Source of the DNA: CAYMDS01 sp964653195
GTDB lineage: Bacteria > Patescibacteriota > Microgenomatia > Levybacterales > UBA12049
Assembly (NCBI GenBank): GCA_964653195.1
Contig: CAZZCX010000006.1
Span: 1 to 59,909 of the forward strand
Direction: 5' to 3'
Length of the DNA stretch: 59,909 nucleotides
Shown here: piece by piece, positions 50,600-59,500 of the stretch
How the letters are laid out: each line of letters starts with the position of its first letter
Numbering within the stretch: the first letter of the stretch is position 1
Program-made: the position numbers and the translations under genes
The notes under the pieces: generated by a model
Databases searched by the model: none
What the model was told of the DNA's origin: nothing
What the model saw: the letters and a program-made list of their open reading frames with translations, nothing else

Positions 50600-51865
50600 T
50601 TATTCTAAACCTAAAAACATACCGATTACACCTGTAAGAGAAGCAATTGTCACAACTATACTTGCACCAACTAAAAAGATGTTTTGTATCCTGGTATTCT
50701 TAAAATCTCCCATTAAATCAGCATTATTTGCAAATCTATAAAGGAAAAAGAAAATTACAGGCAGGAATAATCCGTTTAGGAAACTAGCATATAGAGCAAA
50801 CTGGAAAAGTGAAACACCGGGTATAAGCACTACAAACATAGCCATTAATATTTGGACTATGAAAAATATATAAAATAATTTGCTTTCTGAAAAACTTACA
50901 TCAAGACTTCCTTCATAACCGAAAAATTCAGAAAACGCGTATGCAGTAGTAAGAGGTACAATAGCAGATCCTATGAAGCCTGCCACAAATAATCCTACTC
51001 CAAATAATAATCTTGCGAGATGTCCTGCAAAAGGCTCTATAGCGATAGCAGCATCTGCTGCCCCATGAATTTCTATTCCATTTACAAATAATGTTGCGAT
51101 AACAGCCACCATCATAAATAGCGAAAACACATTCGTTAAGATAGCGCCAGCATATACTTCGATTTGATTATATTTTAATTTATCAGGAGTGAGTTTTTTA
51201 TCTTTTACATAGCTATTTATAAAAAACTGACCCCATGCCGTAATTGTTGTACCTAAAACTGCAACAGCAGTAAAAATATAGTTGAAGCTTACTTTGCCGA
51301 CTGGTACAAATAATGATTTTCCTACCAATCCCCAATCAGGTTTTGCAATAATTGCAGATACAAAATATGCGATATAAAAAACTATAAGTAATAGGAAAAA
51401 GTATTCTATTTTTTTATATGAAGCCTTAGTTATAAATACAAACAGAAAAAAAAGAACTAATGGGAGAAAGAATAAGGGATTTAAGTTAAAAAGAGTTAGA
51501 GCATCTTTTATACCTCCTACATTTTGCAAAATAACTGTAAAATTTATAAAAAACAGAGTGACGAACATCAGAATCGATATTTTTATGCTATATTTCTCAC
51601 GAATTAAGTCACCAAGTCCTTTTCCGGTTACTACTGCCAATCGTGATCCGATCTCCTGAGTAATAGCTAATACCATAGTCATAGGAATAGTAATAGTAAG
51701 CATGCTATAGCCAAATTTTGAAGAAGACACAAAATATGTAGCGACACCACCTGCATCATTATCAGCAAATGCTGTAATTATACCGGGACCTATTATGGCA
51801 AATAAAAATAAGATTCGTTTTCGGAATTTCTTGATTTGTTTTCTCATAAATGAAAATAATTTCAA
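50600..51865 (-). CDS. NRAMP-family divalent metal transporter
   Basis: 421-aa, 11-helix Mn/Fe-type transporter. Helix 1 reads AIIGPGIITAFADNDAGGVA, where the DPGN metal motif is ADNDAG; helix 6 holds the VAGFIGSAIVPLTTAYAFSE segment. The change suggests altered metal choice (possibly Mg, as in NRAMP-related Mg transporters), an inference supported by the MgtE-type sensor encoded 7 bp upstream in the same operon. Confidence 0.88.
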   Translation of the reverse strand: MKLFSFMRKQIKKFRKRILFLFAIIGPGIITAFADNDAGGVATYFVSSSKFGYSMLTITIPMTMVLAITQEIGSRLAVVTGKGLGDLIREKYSIKISILMFVTLFFINFTVILQNVGGIKDALTLFNLNPLFFLPLVLFFLFVFITKASYKKIEYFFLLLIVFYIAYFVSAIIAKPDWGLVGKSLFVPVGKVSFNYIFTAVAVLGTTITAWGQFFINSYVKDKKLTPDKLKYNQIEVYAGAILTNVFSLFMMVAVIATLFVNGIEIHGAADAAIAIEPFAGHLARLLFGVGLFVAGFIGSAIVPLTTAYAFSEFFGYEGSLDVSFSESKLFYIFFIVQILMAMFVVLIPGVSLFQFALYASFLNGLFLPVIFFFLYRFANNADLMGDFKNTRIQNIFLVGASIVVTIASLTGVIGMFLGLE

Positions 51866-51872
51866 CGCAATA

Positions 51873-53087
51873 TCATAATTCCTTTAGCACGCTTTCAGCA
51901 ACGTCATTAAATCTTAAAATTCCAATAAGCTGTTTATTTTGATCCAATACAGGAAGAGCATAAATTTTATATTTAAGCATACGCTTTATAGCTATATTTA
52001 AGGGGGTTGTGACATGAACTATTACCATATCCTGCTGCATAAACTGTGAGATATTCATAGTTAAATTCTTACGGAAGAGCTCAGCTATGTTGATTACTCC
52101 AACAAGCTGATCGATATCATTTAAAACATAAATGTAATAAGTAAATTCAATATCTCTTGCTTTCTCTTTCATAACTGAAAACGCATCCTGTACGGATGCG
52201 TTGGATTTTATATGTATAAAATCTGTAGTAATCAAATGTCCAATTTGCGTTCCGGATACCTTTAAAAGTGAAGTTAATTTTTTCTGCTTTTTCTCTGTTA
52301 GTGTATTTAAGATATCTTTACGTTTTTGCTTCGGCAGGGTAAGAAGTATATCAACTGCGTCTTCCGGATCGATAAGTTCTATAAGCTTACCTGCACGTTC
52401 AGATGTAAATCTTCTAAAAAGAGCGCTCTGAAAATTCGCATTAAGATCTTCAATTACCTCCGCTGCATAATGCTCATCGAGACTTGCGACAACTTTATTG
52501 ACATTTCTTATATTAGTTTGCTCAAGATAGTCTGCAAGATCTTCAGGTTTTAATCTTTCAAGTGAATCGACATCCTTTCTAAGCTGTACTTTTCCTTTCT
52601 CCAGTTCCAAAGGTTCGAATTCTGCCCATGACAAAAAATGCGGACGTGATTCAAGTCCTGTGAATCTGTATAAAGGCCTTGTGGGTTTTTCTAAATTAAA
52701 CCAACGTAAAATACCCCGAAAACCAATATCAACTCCTGTTAAATACCATGATTTACCCAGCTTGTCCTGAATTGCGACATCATTTACTCTTACAACCTTA
52801 CTTCCTTTTATATCAATTATTTGCCTATCCATAACTGATCTCATGATTGAAAGTTCATTTTCATGAGGTAGTCGAGTTGCATACTCTTTATCTATATCTA
52901 TAATTGAATCAACGCCTTTTACAGCATCTACAGAAATCAGCATATTTTCATCATTTGATTTTCTGATTACCAGGGACGTTACAAGAGGAGTCTCAGCACC
53001 CAAAAAAAGTACGTCAATTAATTTGCCTAAATAAATATGCTCTGTGGTGAAAACTTTCTTTCCTTTTAGACCAGAAAAATACAACAT
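51873..53087 (-). CDS. PRC-MgtE_N-CBS sensor protein without channel domain
   Basis: 404-aa cytosolic protein with PRC-barrel-like strands at the start (about 5-160), an MgtE N-terminal helical superhelix (about 180-285; LKPEDLADYLEQTNIRNVNK, LIDPEDAVDILLTLPKQKR) and a CBS pair (about 290-404). These are the Mg2+-sensing parts of the channel MgtE, but the transmembrane channel is missing; instead an NRAMP-type transporter follows 7 bp downstream. It probably gates or regulates that carrier. Confidence 0.87.
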   Translation of the reverse strand: MLYFSGLKGKKVFTTEHIYLGKLIDVLFLGAETPLVTSLVIRKSNDENMLISVDAVKGVDSIIDIDKEYATRLPHENELSIMRSVMDRQIIDIKGSKVVRVNDVAIQDKLGKSWYLTGVDIGFRGILRWFNLEKPTRPLYRFTGLESRPHFLSWAEFEPLELEKGKVQLRKDVDSLERLKPEDLADYLEQTNIRNVNKVVASLDEHYAAEVIEDLNANFQSALFRRFTSERAGKLIELIDPEDAVDILLTLPKQKRKDILNTLTEKKQKKLTSLLKVSGTQIGHLITTDFIHIKSNASVQDAFSVMKEKARDIEFTYYIYVLNDIDQLVGVINIAELFRKNLTMNISQFMQQDMVIVHVTTPLNIAIKRMLKYKIYALPVLDQNKQLIGILRFNDVAESVLKEL

Positions 53088-53159
53088 ACTATATACAACC
53101 CACTATAATTATATTGGAAAATACAATTAAATAATATAATTTTAAAAGTAAATACCCGT

Positions 53160-53172
53160 AGACTATTAGTCT
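53160..53172. promoter_or_regulatory. Palindrome between divergent MgtE-sensor and Crp genes
   Basis: AGACTA-t-TAGTCT, perfect 6-bp arms around one base, lying 73 bp upstream of the sensor gene and 145 bp before the Crp-type gene. A possible operator; no regulator can be assigned. Confidence 0.35.
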
Positions 53173-53288
53173 GAATATTTATAATAAGAAATTTATCCCA
53201 AACAATGAGCTTCTAAAAGCAGTTTACTCACTGTTTTTATAGATTGTCAATACTACAAAATCTATTTAATTTTGATAATTTATTATAT

Positions 53289-53304
53289 AATCATGCTTAT
53301 CGCA
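53289..53304. promoter_or_regulatory. Weak Crp-type half-site upstream of the Crp-like gene
   Basis: AATCA-tgctta-TCGCA, sharing the central CTTATC and right arm with the site before pyrD. May mediate autoregulation. Confidence 0.35.
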
Positions 53305-53316
53305 CGAAAATAGCTT

Positions 53317-53970
53317 ATGGATGGATTTGTAGAAAAAAAACTAGATGAATTTTTCTTTAAATATAAAAAGATTAATTATAAAAAAGGAGAAATAATTATA
53401 CAAGCAAATGAAACTCCACAACACATCTATTACCTGAAAAGCGGTATCGTCAGACAATATATGGTCTCTGAGAAAGGTAGCGAATTGGTGCTGAATATTT
53501 ATAAATCTTTAGCATTCTTTCCAATGTCAAACGCCTTTAATAATAAAAGTAGTAATTATTATTTCGAATCATTAAATGACATAGTTGTTTACCGCGCCCC
53601 CAAAGAAGCAGTGATAAGTTTTATCAGAGTTAATCCTGACATTCAATATGATTTATTAGTTAGATTATTTAAAGGTATTGATGGATTACTTTCACGCATG
53701 GCTTATTTGATGTCTGCAAATGCACACAAAAGACTGATTGCTGAAATTTTATTATATAATAAACGTTTTTCTCAAAACGAATCTCGAATTAAATCTGTTG
53801 TGATTGAAATTAGCGAGCATGAGCTTGCTGCACTCACCGGACTTACTCGGGAGACAGTCAGCAGGGAACTTAAATCATTGAAAAATAAAGAGCTGATAAG
53901 CTTTGCAAAGAGAAAGTTGATGATTCACGATATTACTTTGTTAGAATCTGAACTTTCAGCTTCTGAATAA
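53317..53970 (+). CDS. Crp/Fnr-family transcription regulator
   Basis: 217-aa regulator: cyclic-nucleotide-type beta-roll (about 15-115; GEIIIQANETPQHIYYLKSG), dimer helix, then helix-turn-helix (ISEHELAALTGLTRETVSRE). The recognition helix TRETVSRELKSLK has the R-E-x3-R pattern that in E. coli CRP reads TGTGA. There are no N-terminal Cys for an FNR cluster, and the effector-binding residues are not the cAMP set, so the ligand is unknown. Good sites TATGA-N6-TCACA and TGTGA-N6-TCACT lie before pyrD and ppsA. Confidence 0.9.
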   Translation: MDGFVEKKLDEFFFKYKKINYKKGEIIIQANETPQHIYYLKSGIVRQYMVSEKGSELVLNIYKSLAFFPMSNAFNNKSSNYYFESLNDIVVYRAPKEAVISFIRVNPDIQYDLLVRLFKGIDGLLSRMAYLMSANAHKRLIAEILLYNKRFSQNESRIKSVVIEISEHELAALTGLTRETVSRELKSLKNKELISFAKRKLMIHDITLLESELSASE

Positions 53971-53989
53971 CTAATGATATATACTCGCA

Positions 53990-54005
53990 TATGATTCTTA
54001 TCACA
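53990..54005. promoter_or_regulatory. Crp-type operator before pyrD
   Basis: TATGA-ttctta-TCACA, 9 of 10 positions of TGTGA-N6-TCACA, 70 bp upstream of the pyrD start and 20 bp after the regulator's stop. Confidence 0.55.
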
Positions 54006-54074
54006 TAAAAATCATTTACAGATATATATAAAACATATTACTATTATTAAATTGATCGTAACTACTTTTTACAT

Positions 54075-55196
54075 ATGAAGCAATTACTTTATAAAATTTC
54101 AGGCTTGAATTATCAGTATTTGCTAAAACCACTACTATTTCAACTTAATCCGAAAATTGCACATGAACAAATAGTAAATTATGGTGAAATTATGGGTAAA
54201 TATAAAGTAATGGATAAAATAATAAGTCCTTTTACCTCATCAAATAGAAAAGTAATTCAACAAACTTATTATGATATTGTTTTTAAGTCACCGATAGGAC
54301 TAGCTGCAGGTTATGATTACGAAGGTAAACTGACACAAACTTTAAGCATGTTGGGCTTTGGTTTTCAAACAATAGGGACAATAACAAATAAGCCTTACCA
54401 AGGTAACCCCGGCCAAATGCTAGGTCGCCTTACGAAATCAGAATCTCTTATGGTAAATAAGGGCTTTAAAAATCCAGGCGCATCTGCAATAATAAAAAAA
54501 CTAGCTCCGCTTAAATTTCCTATTCCTGTCGGGATCAGTATAGGACGAACAAATTCTCGTGAACAAAGTGTTATTACAGAATGTGTAGATGATATTATTT
54601 CTAGTTTTCAAAAATTTGAGAATTCTAATATTCTACATTCATATTATGAATTAAATATTAGCTGTCCCAATTTATACGGCGATGTTTCTTTTTATCCACT
54701 TAAAAATCTTAAAGAATTATTAACTCAAGTAGATAAGCTAAATATTAAACGACCTCTATTTATGAAAATGCCTATCGAGAAATCAGACAAGGAAATACTT
54801 AAAATGCTTGAATTAATTAGCAAATTTAAAATAAAGGGAGTAATTTTTGGGAATCTACAGAAAAATCGACAAGATAAATCATTAAATAAAGAAGAACTCA
54901 AAATGTTTCCTATAGGAAGCTTTAGTGGCAAGCCTACATTTAATAGATCGAATGAATTGATTTCCCTCACTTATAAATATTTTTCTGAAAGGTTTCTAAT
55001 AATCGGCTGCGGAGGCGTATTTAACGCTGCTGATGCCTATGAAAAAATATTGCGTGGGTCTTCTCTAATTCAACTCATCACAGGACTTATATTCAAAGGT
55101 CCACAACTTGTTGCACAAATCAACAGCGAACTTGAATCTCTCTTGAAAAAAGATGGCTTTACTCATATCTCACAGGCTATTGGTAAGAAAATGTGA
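54075..55196 (+). CDS. pyrD: Dihydroorotate dehydrogenase, class-2-like with Cys base
   Basis: FMN enzyme of pyrimidine synthesis (373 aa). The N-terminal amphipathic helices (NYQYLLKPLLFQLNPKIAHE) and overall length are those of the membrane-associated, quinone-linked class 2. FMN-binding strands include PIGLAAGYDYEGKLT and IGCGGVFNAADAYEKI. The active-site stretch reads ELNISCPNLYG, placing Cys where class 2 enzymes have Ser (SSPN) and class 1 has Cys. No other pyrimidine-synthesis gene is nearby. A Crp-type operator lies upstream. Confidence 0.87.
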   Translation: MKQLLYKISGLNYQYLLKPLLFQLNPKIAHEQIVNYGEIMGKYKVMDKIISPFTSSNRKVIQQTYYDIVFKSPIGLAAGYDYEGKLTQTLSMLGFGFQTIGTITNKPYQGNPGQMLGRLTKSESLMVNKGFKNPGASAIIKKLAPLKFPIPVGISIGRTNSREQSVITECVDDIISSFQKFENSNILHSYYELNISCPNLYGDVSFYPLKNLKELLTQVDKLNIKRPLFMKMPIEKSDKEILKMLELISKFKIKGVIFGNLQKNRQDKSLNKEELKMFPIGSFSGKPTFNRSNELISLTYKYFSERFLIIGCGGVFNAADAYEKILRGSSLIQLITGLIFKGPQLVAQINSELESLLKKDGFTHISQAIGKKM

Positions 55197-55207
55197 TATT
55201 TATCACT
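55192..55207. promoter_or_regulatory. Crp-type operator before ppsA
   Basis: TGTGA-tattta-TCACT, a perfect GTGAT-N4-ATCAC inverted repeat. It overlaps the end of pyrD and lies 34 bp before the ppsA GTG. Confidence 0.65.
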
Positions 55208-55241
55208 TGTTTTATCTAATTTAATTACATAATATTTAATT

Positions 55242-57701
55242 GTGGCAGATAAAATACAACAGTTTATACTCTGGTTTGAAGAAATAAGTAAAGATGACAT
55301 ACCCCTGGTAGGAGGTAAAAATGCTAACCTCGGGGAGATGTACAGCAATCTAACTCAAAGCACTAGCGAATTATTCCCCGGCGAAAAAATACAGGTTCCA
55401 TATGGTTTCGCTGTAACAGCTTATTCTTACAATTATTTTATAGAAAAAAACGGGCTTGATAAGAAAATAAGTGATTTGTTAAATAATCTTAATACCGGGG
55501 ATCTTAAAATGCTTGAAGTGGTCGGAGGAAAAATTAGGGATTTAATTATCTCCTCTTCATTCCCGAGTGACTTAGATACAGCGATTAGAAGTGCTTATAA
55601 AGAACTGGCTGAAAAATTAAAATTGGAAAATACAGAAGTAGATGTGGCAGTACGATCTTCAGCTACTGCTGAAGATTTACCGGATGCTTCCTTTGCCGGA
55701 CAGCAGGAATCTTACTTAAATATCCGTGGAGAATATGCATTACTGGATGCTATAAAAAAAGCATTTGCCTCATTATTCACTAACCGCGCTATTTCATATA
55801 GAGTCGATCAAAAGTTTGATCACTTTAAAATCGCATTATCTGTATCAGTACAAAAAATGGCACGTTCTGACAGAGGCGCTTCGGGTGTAATGTTCACGCT
55901 AGACACGGAGAGCGGTTTTCGTGAATTAGTATTAATTAACGGTTCATGGGGTCTGGGAGAATATATAGTAAAAGGGATAGTTACACCTGATGAATTCATG
56001 GTATTTAAGCCTACACTTAAAAAAGGTTTTAAATCTATCATAAATAAAAAATTAGGCAGTAAAGAAAAAAAACTTATCTATGCACTGGAAGGAACTAATC
56101 CTACTAAAGAAGTGCAGGTAACACCAAATGAAAGACAAACATATGTACTCCATGATGATCAGATATTAAGACTAGCCCGCTGGGGAGTGATGATCGAGGA
56201 GCATTATAAAAAACCGATGGATATAGAGTGGGCATATGATTCCGAACTTCACGAACTTTATATAGTCCAGGCACGTCCTGAAACAGTACAAGCCAGGAAA
56301 AGCACTACACAACTTGAAGATTTCATCCTAGAAGAAAAAGGGGAAGTTTTGGCTCAAGGCGCATCAGTAGGTCGAAAAATAGGGCAGGGGAAAGCCAGAT
56401 TTATTAAAGATCCGTCACAGTTAAGTGACTTTCAGAAAGGTGAAGTATTACTAGCAGAAATTACTGACCCAGACTGGGAACCGATAATGAAGATCGCATC
56501 AGGTATAGTTACTAACTCCGGTGGACGAACAAGTCACGCTGCTATTGTATCAAGAGAATTGGGTATTCCCGCCATAGTCGGGTGTGGGGATGTAACAAGT
56601 AAGGTGCAGACAGGTCAGGATATTACTGTAAGCTGTTCAGAAGGAGAGTTAGGGAAAGTATATGAAGGTCTTTTAAAATTTAAAATTAACAAAACTGATC
56701 TGACAGGTTTTACTCTACCGAAAACTGATGTAAAAATGATAGTGGCTGATCCTGAATTAGTGTTTAATTATTCATTTATCCCGAATAAGGGAGTAGGACT
56801 GGCAAGGGAAGAATTTATTATCTCTAATTTTATAAAAATACATCCGAATGCATTACTTGATTATGACAAGTTGGAGGATGCAGAATTGAAAAAACAAATC
56901 GACGTGATTACGGCCGGTTATCAAAACAAAGCTTCATTTTATATAGATAAATTGGCATATGGCATAGCTATTATCGCATCCGCTTTTTATCCGAATGAAG
57001 TATTATTAAGATTCAGTGATTTTAAATCTAACGAATATGCAGGTTTAATCGGAGGAAAGCTTTATGAGCCACATGAGGAAAATCCGATGATTGGCTGGCG
57101 TGGTGCCTCAAGATACACTGATCCCAAATTCCAAGCTGCATTTGCCTTAGAATGTCAGGCAGTACGAAAGGTGCGATATGAAATGGGTATGCATAATCTT
57201 CAGGTAATGATCCCATTCTGCAGAACTCCTGAAGAAGGCCAGAAGGTTATTGAAGAAATGGCGAAAAACGGTCTGGTGCATAATAAAGCAAAAAATTTAC
57301 AAAACAAGGAACAGCTAGATGAAAATTTACATGTCTGGGTAATGGCAGAAATTCCATCCAATATACTTCAGGTTGAAGATTTCGCTGCCATTTTTGACGG
57401 TTTTTCAATAGGCTCCAATGACTTAACGCAATTAACTTTAGGACTTGATAGGGATTCAAAACTTGTCGCGCATATAGGTAATGAGAAAAATAAATCCGTA
57501 CAAAAATTAATCAAAAATCTTATAAATGTAGCGCATGCATCAGGTCTTAAGGTAGGTATATGCGGCCAAGGCCCTTCAGACTTTCCAGAGTTGGCAGAAT
57601 TTCTGGTTCGTGAAGGTATAGATTCTATATCTTTGAATCCAGATACTGTTTTAAAAACAGCATTACTGATTAAATCAGTGGAGGATGGGATGAATAAATA
57701 A
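55242..57701 (+). CDS. ppsA: Phosphoenolpyruvate synthase
   Basis: Makes PEP from pyruvate, ATP and water, a gluconeogenic step (819 aa, full length). N-terminal ATP-binding domain (PLVGGKNANLGEMYSN), swivelling domain with catalytic His in SGGRTSHAAIVSRELGIPA, and the C-terminal TIM barrel (IGSNDLTQLTLGLDRDS, GICGQGPSDFPELAEFL). GTG start at 55242; TAATAT ends 6 nt upstream, suggesting leaderless transcription. A Crp-type operator lies 34 bp upstream. Confidence 0.93.
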   Translation: MADKIQQFILWFEEISKDDIPLVGGKNANLGEMYSNLTQSTSELFPGEKIQVPYGFAVTAYSYNYFIEKNGLDKKISDLLNNLNTGDLKMLEVVGGKIRDLIISSSFPSDLDTAIRSAYKELAEKLKLENTEVDVAVRSSATAEDLPDASFAGQQESYLNIRGEYALLDAIKKAFASLFTNRAISYRVDQKFDHFKIALSVSVQKMARSDRGASGVMFTLDTESGFRELVLINGSWGLGEYIVKGIVTPDEFMVFKPTLKKGFKSIINKKLGSKEKKLIYALEGTNPTKEVQVTPNERQTYVLHDDQILRLARWGVMIEEHYKKPMDIEWAYDSELHELYIVQARPETVQARKSTTQLEDFILEEKGEVLAQGASVGRKIGQGKARFIKDPSQLSDFQKGEVLLAEITDPDWEPIMKIASGIVTNSGGRTSHAAIVSRELGIPAIVGCGDVTSKVQTGQDITVSCSEGELGKVYEGLLKFKINKTDLTGFTLPKTDVKMIVADPELVFNYSFIPNKGVGLAREEFIISNFIKIHPNALLDYDKLEDAELKKQIDVITAGYQNKASFYIDKLAYGIAIIASAFYPNEVLLRFSDFKSNEYAGLIGGKLYEPHEENPMIGWRGASRYTDPKFQAAFALECQAVRKVRYEMGMHNLQVMIPFCRTPEEGQKVIEEMAKNGLVHNKAKNLQNKEQLDENLHVWVMAEIPSNILQVEDFAAIFDGFSIGSNDLTQLTLGLDRDSKLVAHIGNEKNKSVQKLIKNLINVAHASGLKVGICGQGPSDFPELAEFLVREGIDSISLNPDTVLKTALLIKSVEDGMNK

Positions 57702-57703
57702 AA

Positions 57704-59110
57704 ATGATATTCAAACCTTTTGAGAAAAAACTATTTCCAAGTCCACCCACACTTAAAGCCTTAATCGGACCAAGTTTTATAATCCTAGGCTTAGGATTAG
57801 GTAGTGGTGAATTTATACTCTGGCCTTATTTAACATCCAACTTCGGCATGGGAATTATTTGGGGAGCTTTACTGGGCTTAACTTTACAATTTTTTATGAA
57901 TATGGAGATAGAAAGGTATGCGCTAGCACGCGGTGAAAGTGTATTTGTAGGGCTAACCAGAAAATTCCGTTATATATCTTTTTGGTTTTTACTCTCTACT
58001 TTTATACCCTGGATTTGGCCGGGTATAGTGGCATCTTCAGGTACTTTGATAAGCAGCGTACTGGGTTTAAATAATCCGACTTTAGTTTCCATAGTCTTAT
58101 TAATTTTAATTGGGCTTATACTGTCATTGGGTCCTGTTCTGTATAAAACAGTCGAGACTTTTGAAAAAGGTTTAATTTTATTAGGAGTACCTTCGATTTT
58201 TATTCTCAGTATTATTCTTTCCAAGCCAAATCATTGGGTAGATGCTTCTAAAGGATTAATAGGAATAGGGGAAGGGTATATGATTCTACCTGAAGGAATT
58301 ATGATAGCCACATTCCTGGCTGCACTTGCATATGCCGGTGCAGGAGGAAACTTAAATCTGGCTCAATCGTTTTATGTACGGGAGAAAGGATACGGAATGG
58401 GTAAATACGCAGGTAAAATTACATCACTACTTACAGGTAAGAAAGAAGATGTCAAATTAACCGGAAATTCTTTTGAAATAAATGCTGAAAGTTTAAGTTT
58501 TTTTAATAAATGGTGGAAAAATATTAATATCGAACATTTTTTCATATTTTGGCTGACAGGTTCGATCACCATAGTATTACTTGGATTATTATCTTACGCT
58601 ACGGTATTCGGGATCGAAGGAAATAGTCAGGGTATAACTTTCCTGATTAATGAAGCAGCAGCTATAAGCGGATTACTTTTTCCAGCAGCAGGAACTTTTT
58701 TTCTGATTGTCGGAAGTCTGACTTTATTCGGCACACAGCTGACAGTATTTGACGCTACAAGTAGAATTCTAGCGGAAAATACAGTTATTACAGCATATCC
58801 AAGGCTGAATGAAAAACACATCCGTAAATCTTATTATGTGGTACTATGGTTACAAATTATTGCTGGAATAATTATTTTTAAAAACGGATTTACCCAGCCG
58901 CTGCAATTACTGACCTTAGCTGCGGTTATGAATGCCTTTGCGATGTTCGTACACGTAGGACTTACATTATGGCTCAATATGACGAGCCTCGAGAAAGAAT
59001 TACGACCGAGTTTGATCAGAATAACTATGATGGTATTCGGCTTTATTTTCTACGGGAGCTTCTCAATTTACACAATATTTACTGAAGTTTCTAAATTTAT
59101 CCAAAAATAA
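57704..59110 (+). CDS. NRAMP-like transporter, divergent metal site
   Basis: 468-aa membrane protein of the NRAMP superfamily, 2 bp after ppsA and probably co-transcribed. Helix 1 has SFIILGLGLGSGEFILWPYL in place of the DPGN motif, so the metal-site Asp and Asn are absent. Helix 6 region reads AALAYAGAGGNLNLAQSF, replacing the usual MPH. A soluble loop (about 225-280) with charged residues interrupts the helices. The substrate may not be a metal. Confidence 0.8.
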   Translation: MIFKPFEKKLFPSPPTLKALIGPSFIILGLGLGSGEFILWPYLTSNFGMGIIWGALLGLTLQFFMNMEIERYALARGESVFVGLTRKFRYISFWFLLSTFIPWIWPGIVASSGTLISSVLGLNNPTLVSIVLLILIGLILSLGPVLYKTVETFEKGLILLGVPSIFILSIILSKPNHWVDASKGLIGIGEGYMILPEGIMIATFLAALAYAGAGGNLNLAQSFYVREKGYGMGKYAGKITSLLTGKKEDVKLTGNSFEINAESLSFFNKWWKNINIEHFFIFWLTGSITIVLLGLLSYATVFGIEGNSQGITFLINEAAAISGLLFPAAGTFFLIVGSLTLFGTQLTVFDATSRILAENTVITAYPRLNEKHIRKSYYVVLWLQIIAGIIIFKNGFTQPLQLLTLAAVMNAFAMFVHVGLTLWLNMTSLEKELRPSLIRITMMVFGFIFYGSFSIYTIFTEVSKFIQK

Positions 59111-59153
59111 TCCTTCTGATTAATAATTACCAGCAAAGTAGTAAATAAGCCAT

Positions 59154-59184
59154 AAAAAAAGGGCCAGTTAATGTCCCTTTTTTT
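59154..59184. terminator. Bidirectional terminator
   Basis: A7-GGG, 11-nt loop, CCC-T7. Serves the ppsA/NRAMP-like transcript on the plus strand and the small RNA on the minus strand. Confidence 0.88.
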
Positions 59185-59312
59185 ACAAATCACTTTTTAA
59201 ACCCCTTCTATGAAATGACTTTTGAGCCTGACAGGTAGTTATACCGCTGTTGCGGTGCTACTTTATGTTCCTGACTAACGCGGTAGCCGCGAGAGGGATT
59301 CAGGCTCAACTT
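59154..59312 (-). ncRNA. Candidate small RNA with three-way junction
   Basis: About 155 nt on the minus strand from a consensus promoter (TTGACA-N17-TATAAT, 59346-59318) to the bidirectional terminator. Its first 90 nt fold as TGAGCCTGA/TCAGGCTCA (9 bp) enclosing CGCGG-cta-CCGCG and GTAG-ca-CCGC-aaca-GCGG-tataa-CTAC. A second TCAGG (in AGTCAGGAAC) could compete with the outer stem. I see no SRP, 6S, tmRNA or known riboswitch signature and no open frame follows it. Folding was done by eye. Confidence 0.65.
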
Positions 59313-59317
59313 TATAT

Positions 59318-59346
59318 ATTATAGGATATATTTACTCTAATGTCAA
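59318..59346 (-). promoter_or_regulatory. Perfect consensus promoter of the small RNA
   Basis: TTGACA (59346-59341), 17-bp spacer, TATAAT (59323-59318); all 12 positions match. Confidence 0.88.
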
Positions 59347-59388
59347 GTGGCAGATAACGACCTAATGTATGGACTATATTATATTAGA

Positions 59389-59418
59389 TTGCAGTAAAGT
59401 ATAGATTATTGGTAAAAT
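59389..59418 (+). promoter_or_regulatory. Promoter of tRNA-Arg(TCT): TTGCAG-N18-TAAAAT
   Basis: Reasonable hexamers with 18-bp spacing; -10 ends 9 nt before the tRNA. Confidence 0.5.
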
Positions 59419-59427
59419 ACCTATAAC

Positions 59428-59500
59428 GCGCCCGTAGCTCAACGGATAGAGCAAATGAATTCTAATCATTTGGTTGGGGGTTCGATTCCCTCCGGGCGTA
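59428..59500 (+). tRNA. tRNA-Arg (TCT)
   Basis: Complete 73-nt cloverleaf with acceptor GCGCCCG/CGGGCGT, normal D-arm, anticodon loop ATTCTAA (TCT, reading AGA), T-loop TTCGATT, discriminator A; no encoded CCA. Its acceptor stem is the same as that of tRNA-Arg(TCG) at 13751. Confidence 0.95.

Noticed and set aside
59154..59312. Minus-strand structure as a riboswitch for a downstream gene
   Set aside because: It ends in a terminator facing the 3' end of a convergent gene; no open frame follows, so a stand-alone RNA is more likely.
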